From: Halobacteria archaeon AArc-dxtr1
GTDB lineage: Archaea > Halobacteriota > Halobacteria > Halobacteriales > Natrialbaceae
DNA: 64,000 bases
Reading direction: 5' to 3'
Assembly: GCA_025517425.1 (NCBI GenBank)
Contig: JAOPJY010000001.1
Span: 434,001-498,000 of the forward strand
Shown one piece after another: positions 25,004-33,560 of this stretch (its first letter is position 1; each line of letters starts with the position of its first letter). Under the pieces are notes generated by a model that saw only the letters and a list, made by a program, of their open reading frames with translations, was not told the DNA's origin and did no database searches. Made by a program: the position numbers and the translations under genes.

Positions 25004-25672
25004 ATGTTCACAAAAGAAACTGACGACGGCCGCGGTCAGGTGGGTATCGGTACCCTCATCGTGTTCATCGCGATGGTGCTGGTCGCCGCAATCGCTGCAG
25101 GTGTGCTGATCAACACCGCCGGCTTCCTCCAGTCACAGGCTGAAGCGACTGGTGAGGAGAGTACGGAACTCGTTTCCGAACGTATCGATGTTAGTGGTGC
25201 CGTCGGTATTGTCGGAGATACCGATAACGAACTAGATTCAATTAATGTCTCCGTTAGCGGTGCTCCTGGCTCTGATGATATCGACCTCAACGAGACGATT
25301 ATTCAAGCCGTTGGGCCAGAAGGGCAGGATAATCTGAATCTAGCCGAGAGCGTCGATAGCGATCCTGGTGACAGTGAGGTGGAAGAGGGGGCGATTGCTA
25401 CTGCTTCTGACCTTGGTGATGGGTATTTCGGAGTCATGAATGAAGACGGTGAATGGGTCGCTTCAGATAGCGCCGTTCTCGATTCGACCAACGGCGACTT
25501 CACGATAATCCTCAACCCCGCGGCGGATCCATTCGGTGATGGGGCTGGTGATGCGTTCGGTGAAGGTCAAGAGGCAACCCTCGACATTGTCTCACCTGCT
25601 TCCGCAACGACCCAGGTCGAACTGCGCGCGCCTGATCTCTTCGGTGACGAAGGCGAAGCAGTCCGTCTCTAA
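25004..25672 (+). CDS. arlB2: Archaellin 2
   Basis: 222 residues with the leader [11 protein letters not shown] and the same assembly helix as arlB1; the first 80 nt of helix coding differ at only three positions. The outer domain differs and has two sequons (NVS in SINVSVSG and NET in DLNETII), absent from ArlB1. It ends [10 protein letters not shown]. It is a second filament subunit, perhaps in a different ratio or at a different position. Co-transcribed behind arlB1. Recombination between the near-identical helices is possible. Confidence 0.94.
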   Translation: MFTKETDDGRGQVGIGTLIVFIAMVLVAAIAAGVLINTAGFLQSQAEATGEESTELVSERIDVSGAVGIVGDTDNELDSINVSVSGAPGSDDIDLNETIIQAVGPEGQDNLNLAESVDSDPGDSEVEEGAIATASDLGDGYFGVMNEDGEWVASDSAVLDSTNGDFTIILNPAADPFGDGAGDAFGEGQEATLDIVSPASATTQVELRAPDLFGDEGEAVRL

Positions 25673-25811
25673 CCAACCTAGCACCCACTAGGTCCTTTCC
25701 GTTATTTTTAGCCCCTAGCGACAGCTTCCGTTGAATCCTCGGTTGTAGCTACCAGCCCACCGAACCCAGCGCTTAGACCGATTAGCTGAACAATTCACCT
25801 CAACCGACAGT

Positions 25812-25825
25812 CAATATTATTTTAC
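25812..25825 (+). promoter_or_regulatory. CAATA-type promoter box, copy 2
   Basis: caatattattttac, centred about 29 nt before the ATG at 25849. Preceded by gacagt, as is the copy at 26986. Confidence 0.5.
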
Positions 25826-25848
25826 GTACCCAGTCGATTCGACCTGGT

Positions 25849-26202
25849 ATGGACGCGAGTGACCTCCTTCGGGGGCTGGGAGAGACCTACAGCCCGCAGA
25901 TCCTCCAGGAGGCAGACGAACCCGTGTCCGCACAGGAGTTGAGCGAGCGCCTCGACGTTCCGGTGACGACGACCTACCGGCGGGTGAGCACGCTGACGGA
26001 GATCGGTTTGTTAGAGGAGGTCGACGCCCAGGTCGGCGAGTCGAACTACGAGCGGACGATGTACCGGCGGACAGTCGACGAAATCGTCGTCCGGTTCGAG
26101 GGCACCGAAATGACGGTCGATCATACAGCACGCAGCGACGAACCGGAACCACTCGCACGGGTGTGGAGCGATCTCCGGCGTGGGTTCAGTGGCGACGACT
26201 GA
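25849..26202 (+). CDS. Winged-helix regulator, paralogue 2 of the motility island
   Basis: 117 residues, MDASDLLRGLGETYSPQILQ. The HTH is PVSAQELSERLDVPVTTTYR with RVSTLTEIGLLEEVD, and the C-terminal strand region is ERTMYRRTVDEIVVRFEGTE. It matches the protein at 20709-21062 along its whole length. It is positioned directly downstream of the archaellins with its own leaderless promoter. A pair of such regulators around cheA and arlB suggests control of the motility island. No named orthologue is recognised. Confidence 0.82.
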   Translation: MDASDLLRGLGETYSPQILQEADEPVSAQELSERLDVPVTTTYRRVSTLTEIGLLEEVDAQVGESNYERTMYRRTVDEIVVRFEGTEMTVDHTARSDEPEPLARVWSDLRRGFSGDD

Positions 26203-26302
26203 CCGTCCCGAGGCGGCGGTTGGCTACGCTGGTTACGGAAAATAGCTGGCTATGGAAATCGAGCTATAGTAATCGCAATCGTCGCACGCGCGGTGTGCTA
26301 CG

Positions 26303-26914
26303 TTAGCTTTCGTCGTCCGCGACGTCGCCCGATTCCTCATCGATAGTGAGGTTGTCATCCAGAGCTTCGTCGCTGTCCTCGGGGTAGATTTTACTGTCGA
26401 CTATCTCGTTCCAGACGTCGAGTTCGGACGCCTCGCCCGCGAGATCCTCCTCGGCCCACTGGCTGTTGATTCCCCACCCTTCGACCTGTCCGTCGTACCG
26501 GTCGAGAACCTCCGTATAGACGTGGTTGACCGGCGAACCACGGTCGACGAGGCCGTCGCGGAAGATCAGGTAGATCAGCGCGATTTCGTCGTCCGACTCC
26601 TCTCTGTCCTCGGCCTGGGACTCGTAGAAGAGGATGTAATCATCGTCGCCCGTATCGTGATAGAGTTCGTCGACGACGATGTCGTTGTCCTCTAACATGT
26701 AGTAGAACTCCTCCGGCGAGCCGTCGGGATCGTCGCCCGGTTCCTCTTTTTCGGTGATCTCGACGCGGTCGCCGCCGACGAACGGAATCGAACCCGCACA
26801 GCCGGCAAGCGACGCAAGCGAGAGACTGCCGGCCGCTGTGAGGGCCGTTCGTCGGTCGATCGTCACTGCCTCAGACGGGGAGCAAGTACGCTGAAGTGTA
26901 TCGTCGTCGCCCAT
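26303..26914 (-). CDS. Acidic lipoprotein of unknown function
   Basis: 203 residues. A Tat-like N-terminus (DRRTALTAAGSLSLASLAGC) contains the lipobox LAGC with Cys about 38 residues in. The mature part is highly acidic, with a repeated YYMLEDNDIVVDEL / DDDYILFYESQ pattern and a single conserved-looking domain of ~100 residues. I do not recognise a function. It lies on the opposite strand inside the motility island, with no obvious partner, and could be a surface protein acquired or retained there. Confidence 0.65.
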   Translation of the reverse strand: MGDDDTLQRTCSPSEAVTIDRRTALTAAGSLSLASLAGCAGSIPFVGGDRVEITEKEEPGDDPDGSPEEFYYMLEDNDIVVDELYHDTGDDDYILFYESQAEDREESDDEIALIYLIFRDGLVDRGSPVNHVYTEVLDRYDGQVEGWGINSQWAEEDLAGEASELDVWNEIVDSKIYPEDSDEALDDNLTIDEESGDVADDES

Positions 26915-26985
26915 TCGTCTCAGGATCGCTGTTAGTCCAATAAAAGTCCACCGGCCGATCTGAACAGTACATGTTACCAGACAGT

Positions 26986-26998
26986 CAATACCATTTAG
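26986..26998 (+). promoter_or_regulatory. CAATA-type promoter box, copy 3
   Basis: caataccatttag, preceded by gacagt. Its centre lies about 28 nt before an ATG at 27022 that opens a seven-codon ORF, not before the larger gene at 27065. Confidence 0.5.
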
Positions 26999-27021
26999 TC
27001 ATCCCGCGATAGACGGCAGGT

Positions 27022-27045
27022 ATGGGCTTCCCGCTGGCCGTGTAG
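27022..27045 (+). CDS. Seven-codon leaderless upstream ORF
   Basis: ATG GGC TTC CCG CTG GCC GTG TAG encodes MGFPLAV. Its ATG sits where transcription should begin given the promoter box at 26986-26998, and it ends 19 nt before the next start. Inference only: leaderless initiation here followed by reinitiation at 27065 would tune the DUF7521-cheD pair. It may also be a chance ORF. Confidence 0.3.
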   Translation: MGFPLAV

Positions 27046-27064
27046 CCCCCTGGTCTCACAACGC

Positions 27065-27343
27065 ATGCAACTCATCGAACTCCTGTACGTCGTCTTTAGC
27101 GGAACGCTGATACTCTCGGGGCTGGCGATGGCTGGCCTCGCTATTCGGGCCTACGTCGAGACGAGACGCCAGTCGATGATCTTCCTCTCAGTTGGATTTT
27201 CCTTGATCGTCGCCGCTGCAGGTGCGACGACGATCAGTGCGTTTCTGACCGAATTCGAGGATCCGCGGCTGTTGCTTACGGTCAACTACTGTATCATGAC
27301 CCTCGGATTCCTCTCCGTAATCGTCAGTCTCACACAGGACTGA
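27065..27343 (+). CDS. Small three-helix membrane protein (DUF7521-like)
   Basis: 92 residues with three predicted membrane helices: LLYVVFSGTLILSGLAMAGL (residues ~4-23), SMIFLSVGFSLIVAAAG, and LTVNYCIMTLGFLSVIVS. It resembles the haloarchaeal DUF7521 family, usually found beside winged-helix regulators, as here. It is 29 nt before cheD and on the same strand, probably the same mRNA. Role unknown; a membrane partner for the upstream regulator or for a signalling protein is possible. Confidence 0.72.
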   Translation: MQLIELLYVVFSGTLILSGLAMAGLAIRAYVETRRQSMIFLSVGFSLIVAAAGATTISAFLTEFEDPRLLLTVNYCIMTLGFLSVIVSLTQD

Positions 27344-27372
27344 CCGACGAGGGCACGCGTGACAGAAGGCCA

Positions 27373-27867
27373 ATGACAGGAGAACAGGTGACCGATCCGG
27401 GCCCGATCCCGGTCGGCGTTGCCGAGTACGCCGTTGCGGTTGGGGAGCGCCCGCTTCGGACGACCGGCGTCGGATCGTGTGGCGTCGTCGTCGTCCACGA
27501 CGAGACGTCGCTGGTCAGCGGACTGCTCCACTTTATGCTCCCCGAAGCCGACGCACGGACCGACGACGACGCGAAGTTCGCAGATACCGGCATTGCGGCG
27601 CTGCTCTCTACGTTCGAAGCGAATGGCGGTGATCTCGCTACGGCCTGGGCGAAGCTTACCGGTGGAGCGACGATGGTCCAATTCGAGAGCTTCGATACAC
27701 CAATTGGTGAGCAGAATATCGGTGCCGCAGAGGAGGTGCTTTCCGACCGCAATCTCCCGCTTCGTGGCGCCGACACTGGCGGTGACGCCGGTCGGAAGGT
27801 TACGTTCTATCCGTCTTCCGGCGAGCTCCGAATCAAGCGTGCAACCGGCACCGTCCGCCGGATCTGA
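27373..27867 (+). CDS. cheD: CheD, receptor glutamine deamidase
   Basis: 164 residues. The CheD catalytic Cys36 is in TGVGSCGVVVVHDETSLVSG, His53 in LLHFMLPEAD, and the GGATM loop carries the Thr side. CheD deamidates glutamines in transducers and is inhibited by CheC binding, linking it to the two CheC proteins of this island. Start ATG at 27373. A terminator-like hairpin follows directly. Confidence 0.94.
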   Translation: MTGEQVTDPGPIPVGVAEYAVAVGERPLRTTGVGSCGVVVVHDETSLVSGLLHFMLPEADARTDDDAKFADTGIAALLSTFEANGGDLATAWAKLTGGATMVQFESFDTPIGEQNIGAAEEVLSDRNLPLRGADTGGDAGRKVTFYPSSGELRIKRATGTVRRI

Positions 27868-27869
27868 CC

Positions 27870-27904
27870 GGTTCCCGACCCAGGGACCTTTTTCCGTCGG
27901 AAAA
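27870..27904 (+). terminator. Hairpin and T-run after cheD
   Basis: ggttcccgacccagggacc can fold into a short stem and is followed by five T (27889-27893). The T-run itself begins a second inverted repeat ttttcc/gtc/ggaaaa. This separates cheD from arlCE1. Confidence 0.5.
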
Positions 27905-28056
27905 CCGACCAAAATAGATTAGTATCACGGGATTTGATATGCGGGTGTGATACTTCGCGACCCCCCGTCGCGAACCACGGAGTCTGCAATAGTCATGAAC
28001 AACACGCGATACACCACCCACGAATCCACTGCCGCTCCTTCTGAGCACTGATCACG

Positions 28057-29886
28057 ATGATCTCTCAGATCAAAAACATGCTCGGGAACGGTAGTGACGG
28101 AGATAATGGCGGAGCGGATGGCGGGTCGATGGACGACGACCCGCTCATGGGAGACGATCTCATGGATGACGGACTGATGAGCGACGAGCTCGGCGGTGGC
28201 GGCGACGAGCTCTCGTTCGGGGAGGAGGGCTCTGACGGGGGATCAGAGGGGGTTCCGGCCGAGCTGGAGGCTCGGGTGAGCGAGATCGAAAACGAGGTCG
28301 GATCACTCTCGTCGACGGTCAACACGGTCCAGAGTGAGAACGAGAACATCGCTGACTCGCTCGACGATATCGAGGAGAACATCAGGAAACTCCTGGAGGT
28401 GTACGAGATGGTCACCCAGGGAGTGAATCCGTTTATCGAGGACGATTCGCTGACGAATATGTTCGCCGAAGGGGAGGCTGCTCGACAGGCACCTGGAGAG
28501 GGTGAACACTTCGGTGGAGAATCGCTTTTCGACGGCGTCGACGATGACGCGGAGATGATGGACGACGACATCGCCGATGTGGAGGCAGACGAGTTCCTCG
28601 ACGATAGCTTCGAAGACGACGACCCGCTCATGGGAGACGATCTTGCGGGCGATGACTTCGGGGATGACCTCGAAGACGACGGGTTTGGAGACGACCTCGA
28701 AGACGACGGGTTTGGAGACGACCTCGAAGACGACGGCTCGGATGAGAGTGGTGGCGACGAGGGACTCTCCTTTGACGATCTCAAAGAGGAGTACGACTCG
28801 GGCGATGCCTCCTGGGCCGGAGACGACGGTTCGGAACCCGGCGATTCGGAGCCCGGCAGTTCGGAGCTTGACGGCATAGAAAGCGATCCCGTGTCGGAAC
28901 AGCCCGTTGTGGACGACGGCCTCGAAGCTGACGACACCTCCGAGGAGCCATCGGCCGTCGCGGACGATGACGATGCTACCAGCGAGGGCGAGGCAGTTGA
29001 CGGCATCGATAGTCGCCCATACCTGGTATCGGTCCCCTCCGGATACGATGTGGAGTTCGTCGTGATGGAGTGGCTCGACTACCTGACCGACGAGGTCGGA
29101 TTGAACGGTGCCGCACAGACCCTTCGGTTCTACGAGTCGATCGACTGGATCAGCGAGCCTGCCGAAGCCCATTTGCAAACGATGCTCAACGGGTTCAACG
29201 GCGGCCCGGATCTCGATAATCCACGTCCAAACTCTTCGCTTGGCGTCGAACACAGCCGGAGTCTCTGGTGGATTTCACAGATTACCGAGCCCGAACGGAA
29301 GTCAGGCGCGTTCGAGGAGTGGCTTCGCGAGGCAGATGTCGACCTTCCGTCGGTGGCTGGCCGCGATCTGTCGATCGATGTCGAGCCGGTCGAGGACACG
29401 ACCGAGGCGGACGGAGACGACGCGCCGTCGGCGTCTGCCGGTGATGGTGATGAGTCTGAGCGGACGCTGAAGATCTACGGTGACGATTCTGAGGGTGACT
29501 CGAAGCGAGATGTGGGATCCGGCGACACACCCATGCAGCCGCCCACAGAGGCTGACCCTGGGACTGCGACCGGCAACGAGCGCATGAACTGGGTCGGTGA
29601 CGATGTCGAGACCGTAACGGAAGCTGACGATACAGGTGGAACGACACTGTACTCGACCAAGTCGAGCAGACTCATGTCGCCGACGACCGAGACGTCCGGT
29701 CTCTCCCAGGGTGTGGTTACCGGCGGCGGTCGCGTCGTCTGGATCGGTCGGTACGAACCCGAAACCGGTGAGTGTGAGTTCGATCTCGATGAGGGAGCCA
29801 AACCGTCAGACGATACAGAGTACGTGTTCCACGTTGTCAACAAGAATTCGTCGACTCGCGTAGATCCACATGGTTCAGCTCAATAA
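28057..29886 (+). CDS. arlCE1: ArlCE paralogue 1 (archaellum switch-complex protein), long form
   Basis: 609 residues, longer than usual haloarchaeal ArlCE. Parts: an N-terminal acidic segment with [10 protein letters not shown], a coiled coil ([20 protein letters not shown], residues ~65-130, then [11 protein letters not shown]), a long acidic linker with tandem DDLEDDGFG repeats, the FlaD/E domain (residues ~325-425: [20 protein letters not shown]...[11 protein letters not shown]), and an extra ~160-residue tail ending in a compact beta-rich block ([20 protein letters not shown]). ArlCE receives CheY-P through CheF at the motor base. It overlaps arlH by 17 nt. Confidence 0.9.
   Translation: MISQIKNMLGNGSDGDNGGADGGSMDDDPLMGDDLMDDGLMSDELGGGGDELSFGEEGSDGGSEGVPAELEARVSEIENEVGSLSSTVNTVQSENENIADSLDDIEENIRKLLEVYEMVTQGVNPFIEDDSLTNMFAEGEAARQAPGEGEHFGGESLFDGVDDDAEMMDDDIADVEADEFLDDSFEDDDPLMGDDLAGDDFGDDLEDDGFGDDLEDDGFGDDLEDDGSDESGGDEGLSFDDLKEEYDSGDASWAGDDGSEPGDSEPGSSELDGIESDPVSEQPVVDDGLEADDTSEEPSAVADDDDATSEGEAVDGIDSRPYLVSVPSGYDVEFVVMEWLDYLTDEVGLNGAAQTLRFYESIDWISEPAEAHLQTMLNGFNGGPDLDNPRPNSSLGVEHSRSLWWISQITEPERKSGAFEEWLREADVDLPSVAGRDLSIDVEPVEDTTEADGDDAPSASAGDGDESERTLKIYGDDSEGDSKRDVGSGDTPMQPPTEADPGTATGNERMNWVGDDVETVTEADDTGGTTLYSTKSSRLMSPTTETSGLSQGVVTGGGRVVWIGRYEPETGECEFDLDEGAKPSDDTEYVFHVVNKNSSTRVDPHGSAQ
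28663..28743 (+). repeat. Three 27-bp tandem repeats in arlCE1
   Basis: Starts at 28663, 28690 and 28717; each encodes DDLEDDGFG, the last diverging at its end. In addition, a 28-nt stretch encoding [10 protein letters not shown] occurs exactly at about 28135 and about 28617. Confidence 0.85.
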
Positions 29887-30628
29887 TATCAAGTCGATTG
29901 GGTTAGAGGGCCGTGACCGGTTGAACAAGGAACTCGGAGGTGGAATTCCGAAAGGAAGCATCATCCTGCTTGAAGGAGATTACGGGGCTGGGAAAAGTGC
30001 CATCTCTCAGCGGTTTGCGTACGGACTCTGTGAGACGGGTCAGTCCGTTACGTTCCTCTCGACCGAACTGGACGTGAAGGGATTTATCAGCCAGATGCAC
30101 TCGTTGAATTACGGCGTCGAAGAGCACCTGCTGTTCGAGAATCTCCTGTTCATTTACGGCGATCTCGACAGCGGCGGCGTGCTCTCTGCACCCGACGAGG
30201 AGGAGTCGCGCAAGGATCTGCTAAATAAGTTGATGGACGAGGAGACGCTGTGGACCGCTGACGTCATTATTCTCGATACGTTCGACGCGATTTTACGAAA
30301 CGATCCGAAGTTCGAGGCCCTGGTCAGACAGAACGACGAACGACAGGCTGCCCTCGAGATCATTTCGTTCCTCCGAGACATCATCTCGCAGGGAAAAATC
30401 GTTATCCTCACCGTCGACCCATCGACGGTCGGCTCCGAAGCGATCGGCCCCTTCCGGTCGATCGCAGACGTCTACGTCGAACTCGAGATGATCGAGGTCG
30501 GAAACGACATTCGTCGTCAGCTGTTTATCAAGCGGTTTGCAGGAATGGGCGAACAGGTCGGAGACCGAATCGGGTTCTCGGTTCGATCGGGAACGGGTAT
30601 CGTGATCGAGAACCGGAGCGTGGCCTGA
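29870..30628 (+). CDS. arlH: ArlH, KaiC-like archaellum ATP-binding protein
   Basis: 252 residues. Walker [15 protein letters not shown] (Lys42) and a Walker B-like [12 protein letters not shown]. The RecA/KaiC fold covers the chain. ArlH stacks on ArlI at the membrane base of the archaellum and may gate assembly by nucleotide state. The ATG lies inside the end of arlCE1 and the gene is followed 7 nt later by arlI, so arlCE1-arlH-arlI form an operon. Confidence 0.95.
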   Translation: MVQLNNIKSIGLEGRDRLNKELGGGIPKGSIILLEGDYGAGKSAISQRFAYGLCETGQSVTFLSTELDVKGFISQMHSLNYGVEEHLLFENLLFIYGDLDSGGVLSAPDEEESRKDLLNKLMDEETLWTADVIILDTFDAILRNDPKFEALVRQNDERQAALEIISFLRDIISQGKIVILTVDPSTVGSEAIGPFRSIADVYVELEMIEVGNDIRRQLFIKRFAGMGEQVGDRIGFSVRSGTGIVIENRSVA

Positions 30629-30635
30629 TGGGTAT

Positions 30636-32399
30636 ATGACTGAACACGGGACGCGTGATCCCTCTCCGGAACTTCGCGAGATCGCAGCGCGGCGCCCCCA
30701 CCTGCGGGAACACTTGAAGAGTTTCAAGCAGATCACCGGCGAGTTTCCGATGCTCGTCGACGAGCCGACGTCAGACCACGAGACGAACTATCCGAACGTC
30801 ATCTACCCGGTCGGCGGGCCAATCTACAGTCACGTCTACGGCGACGTCGGATCGAAAATGCAGTACTTCGCGATCGAACCCACACTCTCGAGTGCAGAAC
30901 GACAGGTGTTCGACAGGGTTCGGGACTCGATTTTACGACAGAGCACGTCGACGAAGGCGCCACAGCAAGAAGCCGAGTACGGCGACCGGATCGAAGAGTT
31001 GTTACAGACGTCGACCTCGATCAAAGGTCCCCAGGGTGGGACGCTCATAGAGCAGTTGCGCAGCCGCCTGGATCCGAACTCGGAGATGCCCCAGAACGGC
31101 GGCATTTTGCAGCAGCTCAAGAGCCGGTTTCATCCCGGGATCCACGAAGTGTCTCCCGAAACGTATCAGAACATCCGATACCGGCTGAACCGCGATATCG
31201 TCGGTCTGGGGCCACTGGAGTCGGTGATGCGTGATCCGGCGAACGAGGACATTCACGTCATCGGCCCCAACGAGTGTTACGTCGACCACAGCGTCTTTGG
31301 AATGGTCGAGACCAGCGTGTCGTTTGGCTCGCACGAGCAGTTCGAACGCTGGCTCAGTAACATCGGCGAACGGATCGGGAATCCGATGACCGACGCCGAA
31401 CCGATCATCGACTCGACGCTTCCCGACGGCTCGCGTCTGAACGTCATCTACAGCGACGACGTCAGTATCAAGGGGCCGAGTCTGACCATTCGCCAGGGCG
31501 ACGAGGTACCACTGTCGATCACCCAGATTACGAACTGGGGAACGCTGTCTCCCGAGCTCGCCGCCTACCTCTGGCTGTGCCTGGAGAACGAACAGACGGT
31601 GTTCGTCGTCGGCGAGACCGCGTCCGGGAAGACGACGACGCTGAACAGCATGATGACGTTCATCCCTCGCGACTCGAAGATCTACACGGCAGAGGACACC
31701 GCGGAGGTCCTTCCGCCACACGATACGTGGCAGCAGCTGCTTACCCGTGAGAGTCACAGCGAAGACAGCGCAGACGTCGACCTGTTTAATCTCGTCGAGG
31801 CGGCGCTGCGATCACGGCCAGAGTACATCGTCGTTGGTGAGGTTCGTGGTGAGGAGGGGCGGATGGCCTTCCAGGCCGCCCAGACGGGCCACCCCGTGTT
31901 GCTCACCTTCCACGCGAGTGATATCGTCTCGATGATTCAGCGATTTACCGGTGACCCCATCAACATTCCGGAGACGTTCATGGACAACGCTGACGTCGCG
32001 CTGTTCCAGAACCGGGTCAAACAGGGCGACGACGTGTTGCGACGCGTCACCAGCGTTCAAGAGATCGAGGGCTACTCCTCGGAGATGGACGGCGTCGTGA
32101 CCCGACAGGTGTTCTACTGGGATCCCGTCGAAGACGAGATCGTCTTCCAGGGGCGAAACAACTCCTACGTCTTAGAAGAACAGATCGCGACGCTGCTCGG
32201 ATACGCCGATACCCGTGACATCTACGACGATCTGGACTTCCGTGCCAAGATCATCCAGCGGATGATCCAGGAGAACTTACTCGAGTATCACGAGGTCAAC
32301 GAGGCAATCGAGCGCTTCCAGCGCGACGGCGTCGAGGGGCTTCCGTTCCACGTCAGACGCGAGACAGATAGCCGCTTCAGTACGTCGGCAACGGTCTAA
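30636..32399 (+). CDS. arlI: ArlI, archaellum motor ATPase
   Basis: 587 residues of the type II/IV secretion ATPase family. Walker A GETASGKTTTLNSMM (Lys332), Asp box YTAEDTAEVLPPHDTW, Walker B EYIVVGEVRGEEG, and a His box (TGHPVLLTFHASD). The N-terminal domain has an inserted stretch with a repeat-like pair QSTSTKAPQQEAEYGDRIEE and QTSTSIKGPQGGTLIEQLR, which lengthens it. ArlI drives filament assembly and rotation. It is the last gene of the plus-strand operon and ends at a hairpin. Confidence 0.96.
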   Translation: MTEHGTRDPSPELREIAARRPHLREHLKSFKQITGEFPMLVDEPTSDHETNYPNVIYPVGGPIYSHVYGDVGSKMQYFAIEPTLSSAERQVFDRVRDSILRQSTSTKAPQQEAEYGDRIEELLQTSTSIKGPQGGTLIEQLRSRLDPNSEMPQNGGILQQLKSRFHPGIHEVSPETYQNIRYRLNRDIVGLGPLESVMRDPANEDIHVIGPNECYVDHSVFGMVETSVSFGSHEQFERWLSNIGERIGNPMTDAEPIIDSTLPDGSRLNVIYSDDVSIKGPSLTIRQGDEVPLSITQITNWGTLSPELAAYLWLCLENEQTVFVVGETASGKTTTLNSMMTFIPRDSKIYTAEDTAEVLPPHDTWQQLLTRESHSEDSADVDLFNLVEAALRSRPEYIVVGEVRGEEGRMAFQAAQTGHPVLLTFHASDIVSMIQRFTGDPINIPETFMDNADVALFQNRVKQGDDVLRRVTSVQEIEGYSSEMDGVVTRQVFYWDPVEDEIVFQGRNNSYVLEEQIATLLGYADTRDIYDDLDFRAKIIQRMIQENLLEYHEVNEAIERFQRDGVEGLPFHVRRETDSRFSTSATV

Positions 32400-32404
32400 C
32401 CGCT

Positions 32405-32428
32405 GAGAACCACTCCGGTGGCGTTCTC
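32405..32428. terminator. Hairpin between convergent arlI and cheB
   Basis: gagaac cac tccg gtg gc gttctc forms a stem. A second near-copy (gagaaacactccggtggcg) follows at about 32437-32456. With arlI and cheB converging on it, it may stop both strands, although no long T-run is present. Confidence 0.4.
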
Positions 32429-32459
32429 TACTCTCTGAGAAACACTCCGGTGGCGCTCG

Positions 32460-33557
32460 TTACTCGCTCGCCTGCGAGTGGATCAGCCGCTCGATTGCGG
32501 CGGGGATCTCCTCGACAGGGAGGACTTCCTCGACGGCACCTGTCTCGATTGCTGCCTTTGGCATGCCAAAGATTCTGGACGTAGCCTCGTCCTGAGCGAT
32601 CGTCCGACCGCCAGCCTCAGCGATCGATTGGATGCCGATCGCACCGTCTTTCCCCATCCCGGTGAGGACGACGCCGATCAGCAGGTCGTCGATGCAGGCG
32701 GCGGCGCTTCGCATCGTCGCGTCGACGGCCGGCCGGACGTTGTTCAGTTTCGGCGCCGTAGAGAGATCGACCGTAATCCGCCCGTTCCGGTATCCGACCA
32801 CCTCGAGGTGGTATCCGCCCTTTGCAAGGACGCCGTCGCCGGCGGTGATCGTCTGATTCGACGCGGCCTCACGAAACTGCAGGGGTGTCGCCGAGTCCAG
32901 CCGTCTGGCGAAGGATTCAGTCAGTGCGTCGGTCATATGCTGGACGACGATGACACGGACGTTGAGCGCCGGCGAGAGGTTCTTGAGCAGGGTCTGTACG
33001 GTGTCCGGACCGCCGGTCGAAGAGCCGATCACGACGGTCGCTGGTGCAGTTGACTCACGTTCGCCCGCTGGCTGTGTGCCAGGAGCGTCGGACGTGGGTC
33101 TCGATTCGTCGGCGTCACGATCGATACTCGCCGCCTGTCCGGGCTCTGACTGGGACGCGCCGGCGATTCGGTCGGCGATTTCGTCGGCGCGTTCCCACAT
33201 CGAAACGGTCGTCTCTTTTCCGCCTGGTTTGCGGATGATATCGACGACGCCTCGCTCCATCAACTCGAGTGCCTCGGCTTCTTCTTCGTGGACGTGAGCG
33301 CTGATGACGACGATGGGAACTGGATGGTTGTCCATGATCTCGTCGATCGCCCACCGACCGCCCTGTCCGGGCATCGAGATATCCATCGTGAGCACGTCTA
33401 CGTCGGTTTCGGTAACCAGCTCAATTGCCGACTCGCCGTCGCTCGCTTCGCCGACGACGGTGTGTCCTCGCTCCTCGAGTATCTTCGTCAAAATGCTCCG
33501 CATGAACGCGGAGTCGTCGACGATCCCGACGTTGACCGACTGGGTGCGAGATGCCAT
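32460..33557 (-). CDS. cheB: CheB, receptor methylesterase/deamidase
   Basis: 365 residues. The receiver domain (VGIVDDSAFMRSILTKILEE; phospho-Asp in VLTMDISMPGQGG) is linked to a methylesterase domain with Ser in VVIGSSTGGPDTVQTLL, His in VVQHMTDALTESFARRL and Asp in VLTGMGKDGAIGIQ. It removes methyl groups from transducers when phosphorylated by CheA. It starts 3 nt after the long CheW gene and ends the minus-strand operon that begins at arlF. Confidence 0.96.
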   Translation of the reverse strand: MASRTQSVNVGIVDDSAFMRSILTKILEERGHTVVGEASDGESAIELVTETDVDVLTMDISMPGQGGRWAIDEIMDNHPVPIVVISAHVHEEEAEALELMERGVVDIIRKPGGKETTVSMWERADEIADRIAGASQSEPGQAASIDRDADESRPTSDAPGTQPAGERESTAPATVVIGSSTGGPDTVQTLLKNLSPALNVRVIVVQHMTDALTESFARRLDSATPLQFREAASNQTITAGDGVLAKGGYHLEVVGYRNGRITVDLSTAPKLNNVRPAVDATMRSAAACIDDLLIGVVLTGMGKDGAIGIQSIAEAGGRTIAQDEATSRIFGMPKAAIETGAVEEVLPVEEIPAAIERLIHSQASE

Positions 33558-33560
33558 CCG

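Noticed and set aside
26203-26302. Possible gene or RNA between the second regulator and the lipoprotein
   Set aside because: No ORF with a start and acidic composition, and no stable structure; probably just a 3' region of convergent genes.
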